Source: Gelatoporia subvermispora B (taxonomy: Eukaryota; Basidiomycota; Agaricomycetes; Polyporales; Gelatoporiaceae). Taken from it: 64,000 nucleotides of DNA. Shown piece after piece: positions 35,301-49,911 of the stretch. The notes below the pieces were generated by a model. It ran no database searches, was not told the origin of the DNA, and was given only the letters and a program-made list of their open reading frames with translations. The stretch covers positions 62,001-126,000 of the forward strand of contig KB445793.1 in assembly GCA_000320605.2 (NCBI GenBank), in the 5' to 3' direction. Position 1 is the first letter of the stretch. Every line of letters begins with the position of its first letter. The position numbers were made by a program, and so were the translations under genes.

Positions 35301-38300
35301 TGGCGTGCATCGCGGCAGCGCACGTGCACGCACGCGACGTCATCGATCGGGAAGCTTCGTTTCTCCGCCACCCAAACGCAGCGCGTCGCACATTCCTCTG
35401 AACGCGCACCTGCACCATCGGCGCGTGCGGTTGTGTGATTGCGCAGGGTCGCGGAGAAGCGAGCATGCCGAGCGGTCTCTCTTCCTCCTGCAGCTGCAGG
35501 CTGCCGGCGCCGCGTTATCGAGCTGCACGGGCGCTCCGACGGGCTCGCTATCACTATCACGGCTCGCAAATAGGACACCTGGCAGGACTCGAGACAGGAC
35601 ACCCTCGCGATCGCGCGTCGCACGGTCATCTCGCGCGCTCTGGCGTGCTTCGCGGCGGGCCCGGACGTGCAGAATCGCCGTGCATGCATGATTCGCGCCT
35701 GTTGGGCGCCGCAGGTCGCGAGATCGCAGGGAAGGTGGCGCGAAGCGTCATTACCGGCCTGCATCGCACGACGGGCAAAGCGCGCCCTCAATATCTCAAG
35801 TCGCCGCGGCGCAGCCGTGACGATGACGACGGCGCTGACGCTTGCCTATTGTGCTCGCCGGAGCTGTTGGGATCACGGCGCGTGGGCTTACGGCAGGGCT
35901 GCTCAGCTGACTGGCCGCCGGACGGACGGCGGAGGGTGTGTTCCTATTGCTCCTATTAATATACATGCGTGCGGTACGAGCGGACGTGCAGACGAAGACA
36001 GCAATGCTAACAACGAGGCGTGCGAGAACGAAGAGCGGACGGCGGGCGGGAGGTGGCGCACAGCGCGCTAGGAGGGTGGCGTGAAGCAGCGGAGATGAGG
36101 GCGGGGAGGGAAGAAGATGGGCGCGTGGGGCGAGGAGTCAAGACCTCAGGTGGGCAATGTGCGGTGCGCCCGTGCTCGACATTGGAAACACTCATCCTTG
36201 ACTGTGTCAATGTCCTTCTGCACCTCCGGTCCAAAGTTCTGCAAGCGCAAGGCGAGACAAGACATACGACGCGTCAGACGGTGCAAGGCAGACGACAGGA
36301 GGCGGTACGCACTCGTTCGCAGGTCGAGTCGCGGCAGCCGCGCGGGTGGAGGATGCTGCGCTCGCAACGGCTCGAGTTGCAGTCCATGATCGCGATGATC
36401 ATGTGTCTCTGGAAGTGCTGTGGGGGCGTACGCGCGTTCAGCTGACAGCTGTGGCGGCGATGTGGTAGGCAGGCTTACCCCACACTTGGACCATCGCGTG
36501 CCCTCGCTGTGATGCGTTTGTTCTTAAGCTCTGCTGGTGATATATGACGAAATGATTTGTGGTACATACGCGATTCGGCGACACATTGTGTGTAGGGTGT
36601 GTTAGGGTGTTAGGATGCGCGTCGGAGAGTGGTATGGGAGACTACGCTAGTTTGGACTGTACAAGGGGCTAGCACTGGATGATGTGTGCAGGTACAGGTG
36701 TATGTGGGGGGGAGTGGCACGATGTGCAAGTGGGGACAAGAGAAGTCGGGTGGGGTAGGAAGAGTGAGTGGCCATGAAAACAGAGAGTGCCTTTTTATAC
36801 GATGACTCGAGCGAAGCGCTCTGGGCCGACACGGCGACTGAGATATATCAGAACCAACAAAAGCGGTGCACAGATTCGAGGGCTGCATCGGGCTACAGAC
36901 TGATCTATCGTGAGATTCGAGTGTTTTGCGAACATGCCGCAACTGCCGCTCGCGAGCCGTCTTGGACGGAACCGTGCACGTCCACGAATTCTCCTCCCAG
37001 ATCATCATGTGACAGCATTTTGGTGTGTAGCAGACTCTGTCTTCGCGAGCAGAATCCGTACGAACCCGCGCGCCGACTTCTCGTCCGCGTGTTTTGGCAC
37101 CAGAACTGCCGCGGGAATAGCAGGAAACCTGCAACGGGAGCTAAGCGGAAGCATACGCCATCCCCGCCCATGCCAGGACATGCCCCATGTGAACGTGCGT
37201 GGCACTCGCATTGTCTTCTCCTAGCCACATCACGAAGCCCACTTGTTTCTATCGGGCCAGGTTGTCCCGCCTCGCTGCTGCGAGATTTCTTCTCCGGTTT
37301 GCACCGGCCTATCTCATCGTCCTTCTGAGCCCATGTCGACGCACGTCGACGTGCGCCACCGATGCATGAGGACCGCCCAAAAAAACTTCGGCTCTCATAT
37401 GGCAAGTGAATGTCGACGGAAGCGTTTGAGGGTCCTAATACACTCGCTTCGCCGCAAAAGCTCTTGCCGCAGCCCGCGTCCCGACAGACCAGCAATTCAA
37501 CTCCCGCTTACAGTCACTCGCCGCACGCCAGTAATGACGAGCTTACAACAATTATTCGGTCACCCGACACCATCGCCGCAGCTATCAGCTTCGGATTACA
37601 ACTATCCCCCTAAGTCCGTCTACACCTGTCATGTAGTTCAGCAGCATCCTCGCCAAACTAGGTACGAGATCTATGTGCCTCGTCGGCGAGCGATCCCATC
37701 GACTGTGGGTGGTCGTTACCCACCCCAAGCGACGCCGGATGCGGATGCCGCCCTTATATTCCCGCGCGTCATAGGGATGAACGATTATCGCAAGGTCCGT
37801 CGAGCAGCAGATGTACGCGGAAAGATTGCAGTTCTCGGGCACGCACGCTCCTGCGTATATTGCACTGATATCACCGGCTTCGCAGTGTTATCTATTACGA
37901 GTATCCACCGCGTCTGCTCAAAACTATGCGCGATATAGCTGCCGCCCCACCCGGAGAATTGCCCGCCACTATCGAAGATTCATGAGTCTGTCTGGCAACG
38001 CACCAGGCCCATCTTGTCACTGACATTAATGTATTAACATAAGTGCTCACGCCTTCGAAATCGCCCCCATCCTCGTGCAGATCCGGCGTGGCAGCTCGCC
38101 GATGCGAAACTAAGCCTGAATGCGCACAATGCACAGTTCCTGAGATCCACCGGCAGCCTCTCAGGGACGCCAAAACCTTGTCGCCTTCCCACCTTACATG
38201 CCCCGTCCTGGTGGACAATGTCTCTCAAAGCGTGCGCAGACTCGCGGTCGCAGTCCCATGACTGGGCCGCCGTGCGAGACGTCGGACACTCGTCTGCCCA

Positions 38301-38654
38301 AGCCTGCCCAGCACCTTGGGACGCCCGACTTGCTACTAGTTTTGCTCGTGTATTTGGAGCGACCGAGTTGCAGCCGCAGCGCGCCTTCGGTGACCAGACG
38401 CGGCAAGGCGCAAAGAGACTAGCCTAGGCATGCCCTGCACGCTGCACGCTGGGCGAGTCAGCTGCCCATCTCGGCCAGCGCATGCCCCATACGGCACGCC
38501 GCCGCTGTCAGGACCGGGCGCAGCGCGATAAAGCGCAATTCAGTGGCACGCGCAATTCTCTCAGGTACAAACACCACCACGGCGGCTCGTCGCAGCGCGA
38601 ATGGCGCAGCATGGCCGCAGAATTTGGGCGCAACAGTACGTTGGTATCTAAGAA
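32379..38654. other. 6.3 kb stretch with no recognisable gene, partly very GC-rich
   Basis: The longest gene-free stretch in the window. Long open frames exist (392 codons on plus at 34513-35691 and overlapping frames on minus), but they are Arg/Ala/Ser-rich, lie in the GC-rich 35.1-36.4 kb part and carry no family motif, so I read them as composition artefacts. Two places have exon-like borders. One is plus 33309-33794 (MERALLDLLGGLSLVFK followed by a GTGAGT donor, and NEDSFNQIAALLQHPEG after a CAG acceptor), though phases could not all be reconciled. The other is minus about 36175-36240 (NFGPEVQKDIDTVKDE after TTGCAG). A short TTAGGG-like run occurs near 36600. A fast-evolving gene or long untranslated RNA is possible. 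Confidence 0.45.
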
Positions 38655-40699
38655 TCACTTCAGATCTGGTGTGTGCCCGGCGGCGCGGCCGTCGAGCCGT
38701 ACTAATACAAACTTGCGCGTCAGGAGGTTGAACACGCTCCCAAATATCAGGGCTATGAGTGTGCAGCTCATGATGATCACGTTGTACGGCATGCTGAAAT
38801 CCGGTGTGGCCAGGTCGACGAGGAGCACGGACGTATATATCCGTCTCGGCCATGCTAGAGAGGTGTATTTGCCTGATGTGCCTGATGTGCTTGTGCAATT
38901 TTGTATTGCATCTTCACCGAAGTCGAAGGGTATAAGAACCGCAGGCGGCAGGTCCCAGCCACGTTGTGCGTCCGGTGGATGCTCCGTGTAGCGCAGGAAT
39001 GTCTTGGTGACAGCCATCGTAAGGTGGAGCTTGCTTTCTGGGGGTAGCGTCAGGACAGCTTGGAAGAGAGTCGGCCGGGTATGCGGCACCGGTGCGGTGT
39101 ACGAGATGACCGATACAAGATCATCTGTGTTCGAGCGCCGTCAGCCATCTACTTAGCCGCTGCGCGATCTGCAGAGAAGACGAGGTTCGCGCCGTTCGCC
39201 CGAGCCCACTTACCACGTGAGACGCCATCAATATGCGTGTGGAGGGTGTGTAAATAGAACTCGACTAGCCAAGGCATCGTTTCGAGGTAGCTCGTGCGCA
39301 CTTGGACAGGGAGATTGTTCTTGATAACGACTGAAAGCTGCGCGTCGGATTGGCTGGACCCCTTCAGCGTGCGACGCACAGACAAAGGCGACAGTGGAGC
39401 TGCCTCGATAGCTAGAGTTCGTCTTGTCAATGTGAGAAGCTAACGAGCCGAACATGCAACTAACGATAGTGAAACACCTCTTCTTCCGGCCACCGCATTG
39501 CGATATCCAGCGTCTCGTTCCCTGCACCGAAGTCAGCCCAGTTCTGCAAGAAGGCAAGTGTCACGAGGGCACGTACTATCTTTGACAACATATGTCGCGC
39601 GTACCCCATCTATCTCGGACGGATCAGGGGAAATCTCATAAGCCGATCCTGGCGGGAGCTCGACTCGGACCTCGCTCGAGCGTGCAACTGGGCATGATTT
39701 CTCGATGGCACGGTCGAAGACGGAGCGCAGGGACCAATCTGTCGCGCGGCACGCGGGCGAGGCGCTGCGTCATTAATCAACACGATAAGATGAACGCGCC
39801 GCAACGCACCTCGACGTCTCCCGTTCGAGTACCTGACAGGATCGAGCACGGCTTGGAACGCGAGCCGCACCTCGACGCCCGCGGGGAGGTAGCGCACGTG
39901 TATGCCGAGCCCGTGCCAGTCCGCGTCGAAGAGCCGGTGTGGATTGAGCAGCGTCGCGATCCCCGAGCGCGACTTGCAAGGCAGCAGTTTCAGAAACGGC
40001 GTCAGGTTTTCGGTGCAGACGTGCTCCGACGGCAGCGTGGCGTGGCGCAGTTGATGGGGCGCGTTCCACGTCGGAAGAGATCCTTCCGGCTGGAAGGTTA
40101 GCGTAGGTGAAGTGGTGCGCTGCTCGTCCAGCGAGCCCAGAGAAGCACAGAAAAGGCCGGCGAGCGCGTTCCGGAGCCCCTTCCATCGATCATCAACACT
40201 AAAGCATCATTAAGTGTCAGTTACTGTGTTTCAGCTTTCGGAGGTGCTTGACAGACGTTACTGGACCGCCTTCGCCCATCCACGCCCATAGCTCTGCGCC
40301 AGTACTGACACCAAAGTCGTCTGGGTAGCCCCATCGGTCATAGTTCCAGTTTCCCGCATTCAGGGTAAGGTGCATCTCAGTCACAGCATATTCCCGCAGT
40401 ATTTGGCCCAACGCAAGAGGGAAGAGGGTGTAATGCTGCGCTGGTGGACTGACATGACCTTGGGCCAACCCACGTGAGTGAATAAGCAACGTACAGACAT
40501 CGTCCTCATCTAGTCTCTCTGGGTCTCTAGGAGTAGCTCCTTTCAGTAACGTCGTAAAGGAGAACTGAGCAGCTAGTTTCCCATCCTGAAGCGGCCGTAG
40601 AGTCAGCTCTTCGTCGAATTGCTCCACATGAAGGGCAAACGTCTGGCCAAAGAGTAGACCCAGAAAGACGCAGACTTTCAGAAACAAGCCAGCCGGCAT
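38655..40699 (-). CDS. GPI16: GPI transamidase component PIG-T/Gpi16
   Basis: ER membrane subunit of the GPI transamidase complex, which replaces the C-terminal signal of precursor proteins with a GPI anchor. The start at 40699 opens a signal peptide MPAGLFLKVCVFLGLLFGQTFA, then FDEELTLRPLQDGKLAAQFSF, HYTLFPLALGQILREYAVTEMHL and NWNYDRWGYP. The next exon (another frame, 39800-40190) reads ALAGLFCASLGSLDE, CTENLTPFLKLLPCKSRSG and NPHRLFDADWHGLG, including the conserved Cys that pairs with the catalytic subunit in known complexes. Then AVLDPVR, TRRTLAIEA and RTLKGSSQSDAQLSVV, YLETMPWLVEFYLHTL and PTPDFSMPYNV-like DLATPDFSMPYNVII, followed by the C-terminal helix IMSCTLIALIFGSVFNLLTRKFV. Full family layout present. 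It shares a promoter region with AFG2. Confidence 0.93.
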
Positions 40700-41194
40700 C
40701 CTGTTATCGGATAATTATCTCTTCTGGAGTATCACCGCATACAAGACGATAGTTGGAAGCTGCAAGGTAAGGTCCTGGTCAAGTTGCGGCTCGGTGAGCT
40801 CGAGCCCAGGCGGCGGGCGCTCGCCACGCGTAACGCGCTTGCAGACCACGTGGTATAGACTTCACTTTCCTCAGCCACAACGCCTCGCAACGCTCGCGGT
40901 GGCGGATTCAGAAAAGAGTGTAAGAGAGCTTTGGCTGGCCAGAAGTTGTCGCAGTTCTCGCAACACGTGCAAACACAGAGCATACGGTTGTTCGGTGCAC
41001 ATCAGATATATTCGACGGCCAACTTGTCTTCCAGAAATCGCACTTTGCCGAGGGCAGAGTTTCTTTCGCCTACTTGTGATAAATAAAGTGAGCAGCATGT
41101 TCTTCCCTTCCGGATATCAGGTAGCCACTGACATACATCCTGGTTGCTACCTGAAACTGTGCATTCTTCCATCAGTACGGAAAAGCGGAAGGCC
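40700..41194. promoter_or_regulatory. Divergent promoter region of GPI16 and AFG2
   Basis: 495 bases separate the two start codons, transcribed away from each other. This must hold both promoters. No TATA box or named operator was identified. Confidence 0.6.
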
Positions 41195-44399
<3,205 letters not shown>

Positions 44400-44848
44400 G
44401 CGACACGTGGCAGAACCCATACTTCGACTTGGACTTCTGGAGGAGTCACCTTACGTCTTCGTATATGCTACAGCACTCACATTAAGCATTTGTAGCTCTA
44501 TCGCGCACTTCTCATTTATTTCCGTTTCTTGCTTTTCCTCGCTTATCTGGTTCCTCTTCAGGCCGCAGGGCATGTGCGATGTGTATTGGTGTGACGAACA
44601 AATGGTTTGCAAGTGGCATATCATCACACGTGCAGTACTAGTCAAGTAGGCAAGTCGACACGCATTTCTGGTCCAAGAAAGTACAATAGTCTCGGTTATC
44701 ACATCTCCCATTTTGGATTCCTGCCTTGATCATCCCCATCTCATTCATAAGGAAGACAATTGCGGCCTATCTTTGCAGTCCTCCATCGTTATGCAGGGTA
44801 TTCAACTACGGGGGCGTCTGAGGGGCTCTATGTACGTTCGCCCTGCAA
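44400..44848. other. Convergent 3' spacer of AFG2 and a DUF6533 gene
   Basis: AT-richer than the AFG2 exons. No gene or hairpin recognised. Confidence 0.4.
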
Positions 44849-46508
44849 TTATTCTTCCACATCATCCATAACGGTTGTAAAGTGGTGGCTTGTCCTTTGG
44901 TGATCTGACACTTCAGGGGGCCCAATCTGGGTGGACGTGGTTGTCGGGTGGCCTGGGGCTCCATCCGCGATGTCATACAGGTCGAGCAAAAAGTGTGAAA
45001 CGATCATAGACGAGAACCTATCAAGTAGTCAGCGTATGCGTCTGATCAATAGTGACGGAGGGACGCACGCTGGTAGGAATGCGCCAACGTTCTGAAGAAT
45101 CTAACCGAAGTAGGTTAATTAAGGTGAGCCAAGGAGGTACATACCAGTTATATGCTTACAGTGCTCGCGATGCCTATGACATCTACGACGTTCAGTGCCA
45201 CAGCGATGCTTAAATCCACCGTGAATGATCAGTCAGGCTTGGCAGACGTCAAATTACCTACCCAAAATATGCAGTGCCTATCCGTAGACTTAAGCTCATA
45301 TTGAGAGGGTAGGGGCAGTCTTGGTAGGTACTGACCGTCGTAAAGCAACATGGTCGCCAAAGGTGTCTGCATGCCGATCTGAACTGCAATTCGCCTCAGA
45401 CGAAACGTTCTGCGCCAGGTGGCGACAATCACGATAATGTCCGACAGGATCACGGGAAGACGGGTCAGAGAAGCACTAGAAATCAGCAACTACTTCATTC
45501 TGCTCAGAAGCTGACTCTCAAGATCGTTACGCACGCCTGCGATGATGGGCCGTCAGCGAAAATGTATACGCAATAAACGCCGTTGCTTACGTCTGCGTCT
45601 CGGAGGAAAGTAGACCAGTTTCATCTGCAAGGCACCAGATACCCATGGCAGGCAGATCGACCATGCTATAAGATGTAGCGCCAAACCGAATATACTTGTA
45701 ATCACAATCAAGATAGGCATCAGCTCTGGGGGTATCAATATCACAATGTGAGCGCATACTGCGTTGACGGCCACTGGAACCATATTGAGAATCCCAATAG
45801 TCATGGAAAGAGCCCAATTCCGGTCACTGATTGCGTGCATTCGGAAAAATGAAAAAGCTTGTACATCAGTAATCGCAACATGTCAGTAGTATATTATTAT
45901 AGCCTGGAATGTATGGTCAAGCTGACCTGCCCAAACAATGAACATGGCGATGTCAAGAATGCTCTGCAAGAGATTGAGGCCAAGGCAACTGTATAATTCT
46001 TAGTACGATGTAGACATCGCTGATGGCGAAATACGGCACCTCTGCAATTAAATTAGTGTGGACACTATATGAGCAGTTTGCTTGATAAACTCATCGGAAG
46101 GACCTGGAGGAGGGGCGACTTAGAGTTCAACTGGCCAAGATTTGACAATAACATGTTGCACAGTGCCCACGAGAGCGACGTCCACCTGTTCAAGTGGAAG
46201 AGCACAATAACGGGGTTGCATGTTCTTCCCCAGAAGTACTCTATTTCGCGCACCAGAGTGTTCACATGGTCATAAATAAGAACAGCTGCAGAGACCGCAC
46301 GTCTATGAGAGTCAATTGGAGCACAATTCTGCCACGCAATCTTACTGAATATAGCGACACTGAAACAATTTTCCAGCCGGCTATGCGTGCGCTTTCACTG
46401 TCAACTTGCAGGGCTTGCACTCGAAACTGCACGTACTCACAAACCATACAGAAGACCGGTGGTCTCGGCGCTGAGCACATCATTCGCGTCGCCAACTTGG
46501 TCGGCCAT
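44849..46508 (-). CDS. DUF6533-family seven-helix membrane protein
   Basis: Function unknown; the family is large in Agaricomycetes. The start at 46508 gives MADQVGDANDVLSAETTGLL; introns lead to IAWQNCAPI and the DUF6533 core VLIYDHVNTLVREIEYFWG with VIVLFHLNRWTSLSW (46065-46290). Then LLQSILDIAMFIVWAG, SMTIGILNMVPVAVNAV (about 45730-45800), LPVILSDIIVIVATWRRTFRLRR and QTPLATMLLYDG (45350-45470). The last exon is SSMIVSHFLLDLYDIADGAPG to VMDDVEE. This is the closest relative of the gene at 29.6-31.1 kb and sits in the same position relative to the small CxxC gene, but inverted. N-terminal exon borders are uncertain; the core and 3' half are clear. Confidence 0.72.
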
Positions 46509-47259
46509 CAGGGGTCCAACTCGAGAGTAATCGGCGGAATGCAAGAGCGGATTAATAGAACAGGAGATAGGTGAGAACGGGATGGTGTACACGTATTTAT
46601 GTTGGTCACTCGACCATGTATGGTGTAGGAAAATTGTCTATAATATTGACCGGCATACGCTGCCTACTGGATGGTAGAAGGAATGATAGATTATCGTCAA
46701 TCATGAACAACGCCCTCATCTTACTAGTAGCTGCGCAAACATACGTCTGGATCAGAGAAGTTGAGCTAGAAACGCATGTGGAGATCATCGCCGCAAGAAC
46801 CTCGCTGTATGACCATTGACTAATCCTGTGCCAATGCCTACGGCGGGATGCTTGTTTCCAAGACATGACCAGGACTGCGTGTACAAGAAGTGATACACCT
46901 TAATTGATTGATAGACATCACTCGACGGACCAGATGGTTGATTGCAGCTACGATCACCACTGCCACACGTGTCACTCGCCTCTACAGAACGGTTGTACGC
47001 TCCATGGCTTCTCAACAAAGCATTTGTAGCAACTCCCGAGGTGCACCGCCAAGACTCCGAGTCGAGTTATTCAGCAGAAAGATTACCAGAGGTCTAGAGA
47101 TAAAAACACTGCCTCTACCCAGGAATGGGGCTGCGCACGAAGTGGAAGAACAGTAGGTCGACGAGCCAGTTGAACTGGGACCAAGAATTCAAGATTGAGA
47201 GAAACCCTCCCGCTGCCTGTCACGCTCTTATGAGAATAATATTACGGCTGTGATGTAAC
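46509..47259. other. Upstream part of the module, with a conserved coding trace on plus
   Basis: The plus frame ending at 47156 (LPLPRNGAAHEVEEQ, then a stop and VDEPVEL in frame) matches a minus frame at 29278-29420 (CLCPGNKAAHDVEEQRSEEPIEL). The amino-acid sequence is kept better than the DNA. This suggests the 3' end of a third gene in the module, now broken in the right copy by a stop. The family is not recognised. Confidence 0.45.
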
Positions 47260-47583
47260 CCTAACGCGTGATTCTCGTGCGGCGGACGTCACGGGGTCGC
47301 GTCCCGCACCGTGCCTTTGCTGCGACCTTTGTGGTACTCTTTCTCGTCCTTCCCCGTCCCCGATGGCGCGAGCCGCTGATATAATGTTTCTGTTTATGTC
47401 TTGCACGAGTATCCTACTGGGCACAACGGCATATGAGGTCAAGGCTCCGGTGAAGAAAAAACAGGGCATTCATATTCAACGCTTAGTCTGGAGTTACCCG
47501 CGACCTCCGAATTGCATCTGCGGTCGAACCTCAGTTGCCTAGCCAGCTGAAGCCATACTAGCACTCAACTCGACCTGGGCGGG

Positions 47584-48018
47584 ATGGCAACGAACATCGA
47601 GCAAGCGATTTCTTCGGTGTTCTGCGCAAACCTGCCTCTCACGCTCTCCAACGTCCTCCGCGCCTACCTCTTCGCCACCGTACTTGAGCCTCTTGAGGAT
47701 ACATCCAAGCTTCTCATCTCACATGAGGCCTTGGTCACCTTCGAGCATGCGCTAGACAAGGAGCCTGTGTTTGCCGTTCGGAGTCGGCCATTCACGCAGG
47801 AGATCGCGCAGCTGCGTAAACAGTATTGGGAGGAGCACCTTGGCGAGGGCAAGGGTAGCGTGAACAGATGCACCTGTCCATCGTGCGGGAAGACGGTGAA
47901 GTACACAAAGGAGATGTAGAAGGAGAGAGAGAAGGTGATGCAAATGGAAAAGGAGAGTGGTAATGAAAAGAGGCGCGTTGGTGTGCGACGTCGTGAGCAT
48001 CTCCCGCCTTCTTTCTGA
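47584..48018 (+). pseudogene. Small CxxC (zinc-ribbon-like) protein gene, copy 2, premature stop
   Basis: The start MATNIEQAISSVFCANLPLTLSNVL is intact, without the frameshift of copy 1. The frame runs to CTCPSCGKTVKYTKEM and stops at TAG (47917-47919), where copy 1 has GAG. After that stop the same frame continues EREKV to KRRVGVRRREHLPPSF and a natural TGA at 48016-48018. The product would thus be 111 residues instead of about 144, lacking only the charged tail. It could still fold if the tail is dispensable. Function unknown. Confidence 0.7.
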
Positions 48019-48536
48019 CTGGCAGATCTGAAGGTGTACGTAGGAACGAAGAAGAGGCGATTAGTGCATTGGCATGATGATTCATCGGATAAGTCTCCGT
48101 CTTCCGACCCATATGGGCCCTGAACGAGCGCATGTCTTCTCTGACGTCGTCACGGATTGCAAGCCGTCTCTGTATGTCTCTACACCCATTTCCCTTAGCT
48201 GTGAGCGTTGACAGCCTCGCCAGCATTAAGCATGTATATACTTTGTACCCGTACCTCGACACCCTCTCATTGTATGTGTTAAGTGACTCCATGTCAGAGA
48301 TTGTACCACTTCTGTATTTCCAAATCAATTTTTGTAACTGAATATGAACCCGATTGATCATAACTCGTCACTCAATATCTTGCCTGGCACTGCCTTGTGG
48401 TAAACAACATGGACGGATCTCGCCAATTGTTGGTAGGTGACTAAAGAATATCAATGCTTGTTTATCATGCTAAATGCAATGCTAGTGGTACACATTCGCC
48501 GCATGCCCGTCCAGATAGTACATCGACTCGAAGGAA

Positions 48537-48887
48537 TTACATGACAGGATCTAGAACGTCTCGGTCAGTAAAGCTGGACGGACGATGGTAAGACAGTGGC
48601 ATACCTTTGACCGGTTTCGCGTCACCCCAGCCTCCACGGCCGCCGTCTGCAGTCGTGTCGAATTCTGCGAACGAACTCGTGAGCTCTCTTGAAATTGCGA
48701 GTCCGAATCTTTTCTACCCACGTTTAGGGTCTCGCGTTGCAACACCCGCGCGCTTGTTCGCTCCTGGTTGCTGGTTGGGATCCCGGTGAGCCTCAGCTTT
48801 GGTGAGTTCCTCGTCAGAGATCTGTTGAGTCGCTTGTGATGGGAACTTGTCGACGGGAGTGTTGCCAACAAAATTCTGAGACGACAT
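48537..48887 (-). CDS. Small hydrophilic protein, 79 residues
   Basis: Three exons reconstructed on the minus strand. Exon 1 begins MSSQNFVGNTPVDKFPSQAT at 48887 and runs to KRAGVATRDPK. An intron with a GTGGGT donor and CAG acceptor (about 58 bases) joins FDTTADGGRGGWGDAKPVK. A second intron (GTATGC donor, TAG acceptor) joins the last codons DPVM and a TAA at 48537-48539. Phases agree at both joins. It is very polar, with no helix or signal peptide, rich in Asp/Gly/Lys/Gln, like small stress-type or intrinsically disordered proteins. I know no named family. The fit of three small exons ending in one stop is the main evidence that it is real. Confidence 0.6.
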
Positions 48888-49911
48888 TATGAACGTATAT
48901 CTCGGTTTGTTTGATAAAAAACGTGAGCAGTCAAGTGATGAATGCGACGTGAGGATGTTGCTGAAGCGGCCTCATGAAAAGCTGAGCTTTATATAGTTTT
49001 GAGGACTTGTGGCAAAACCTAGGCTGCTCCAGAGACGCCACCGATGATACAACCTCCTTCGTCACTGACGTCATCACCACTTCCTCGATTACTTTGCATC
49101 AGACCTGCCATACCAGGAAGGAGGCACTCCATATACGTCAGTTTCTCACGCATGGCGTCTTTGCCACGGAAATCACCGTGGCGCTGCAGTCTGTCCCACT
49201 GGTCGGCACAGCCACGACTGCTACCTTGGCGCTGACTCCAGAACTCGGCCAGCGGCCTGTCTGGAGGTCTTCACATCCTCTTCTCTAGGTTAGATGCCGC
49301 CTTGATTTCCCTCCCAAGATCCAAGGAAACAGATAGATGGCCGAAGACAAGTGGCACCACCTGTCCGAAATATTCATCTGATGCAGGGTGGCGTATAAAG
49401 TCAAATGTCTGCCTTGGCATCGTCTCAAGCGGCTCATTGGACGTTACGCGCTGCCTCACCTGACATCTGGGGTGCGTTTTTAGGTCTCTGGTGCTGATGC
49501 ATACAGCGATGCATGCAAATCTGGACGACTTGGCCAGTCCGATCGAGGTGCACATCAAACGCATGTTTGTTAAATGAAGCTAACTCAGCGGTAGACTTTA
49601 CCTATGACGTGGTCCGCGCTGCACGGAGGCTGCGATCTGGCTCCAACTCCGGCGCGTCCTTGAAACAGGGAAGACCGACATTGATGCCATGTTATCTATC
49701 GACTCATGTCCGCTCGCCAGTAAAATCTACCGTGATGCGGACTTCAAAAGGTCGATGGCCTGCGGTCTCCTGCCTCGCAGCAGCTCTTCATAGATGTCCT
49801 ATCAATACGGAGGAAACAGCGTGACAACTGAGGCGGTCGTTGCGTCTCTGCAGTCCCAGTGAGCACATTGATTCCACTAGGGCCTGTTGGCAAGCCTTAC
49901 GATCTCCACAG
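48888..49911. other. Unresolved kilobase between the 79-residue gene and a DUF6533 gene
   Basis: A minus frame at about 49010-49250 without stops (ADQWDRLQRHGDFRGKDAMR, then LLPGMAGLMQ) and another at 49271-49564 (QTFDFIRHPASDEYFGQVV) look more protein-like than random, but no start, family or joining introns could be fixed. Possibly a minus-strand hypothetical gene. Confidence 0.3.

Larger units (their letters stand above)
44849..48230. repeat. Right copy of the inverted two-gene module
   Basis: Counterpart of 28290-31135 in opposite orientation. On plus: the segment about 47060-47190 (RGLEIKTLPLPRNGAAHEVEEQ), the CxxC gene 5' region 47260-47580, the CxxC gene, and its 3' flank to about 48230. 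On minus: the DUF6533 gene. The 13.7 kb between the copies carries tRNA-Arg, ATP17, GPI16 and AFG2. Confidence 0.78.

Noticed and set aside
34513..35691. A 392-codon plus-strand open frame, the longest in the window
   Set aside because: Arg/Ser/Ala-rich, in very GC-rich DNA with long overlapping frames on the other strand, no domain, and longer than any real exon of the clear genes nearby.
36590..36625. Telomere-like TTAGGG words
   Set aside because: Only about two imperfect units (TTAGGG TG TTAGG), so neither a telomere nor a convincing interstitial array.
39592..40101. A 169-codon plus frame
   Set aside because: Antisense shadow of GPI16 exons that carry conserved PIG-T motifs on the minus strand.
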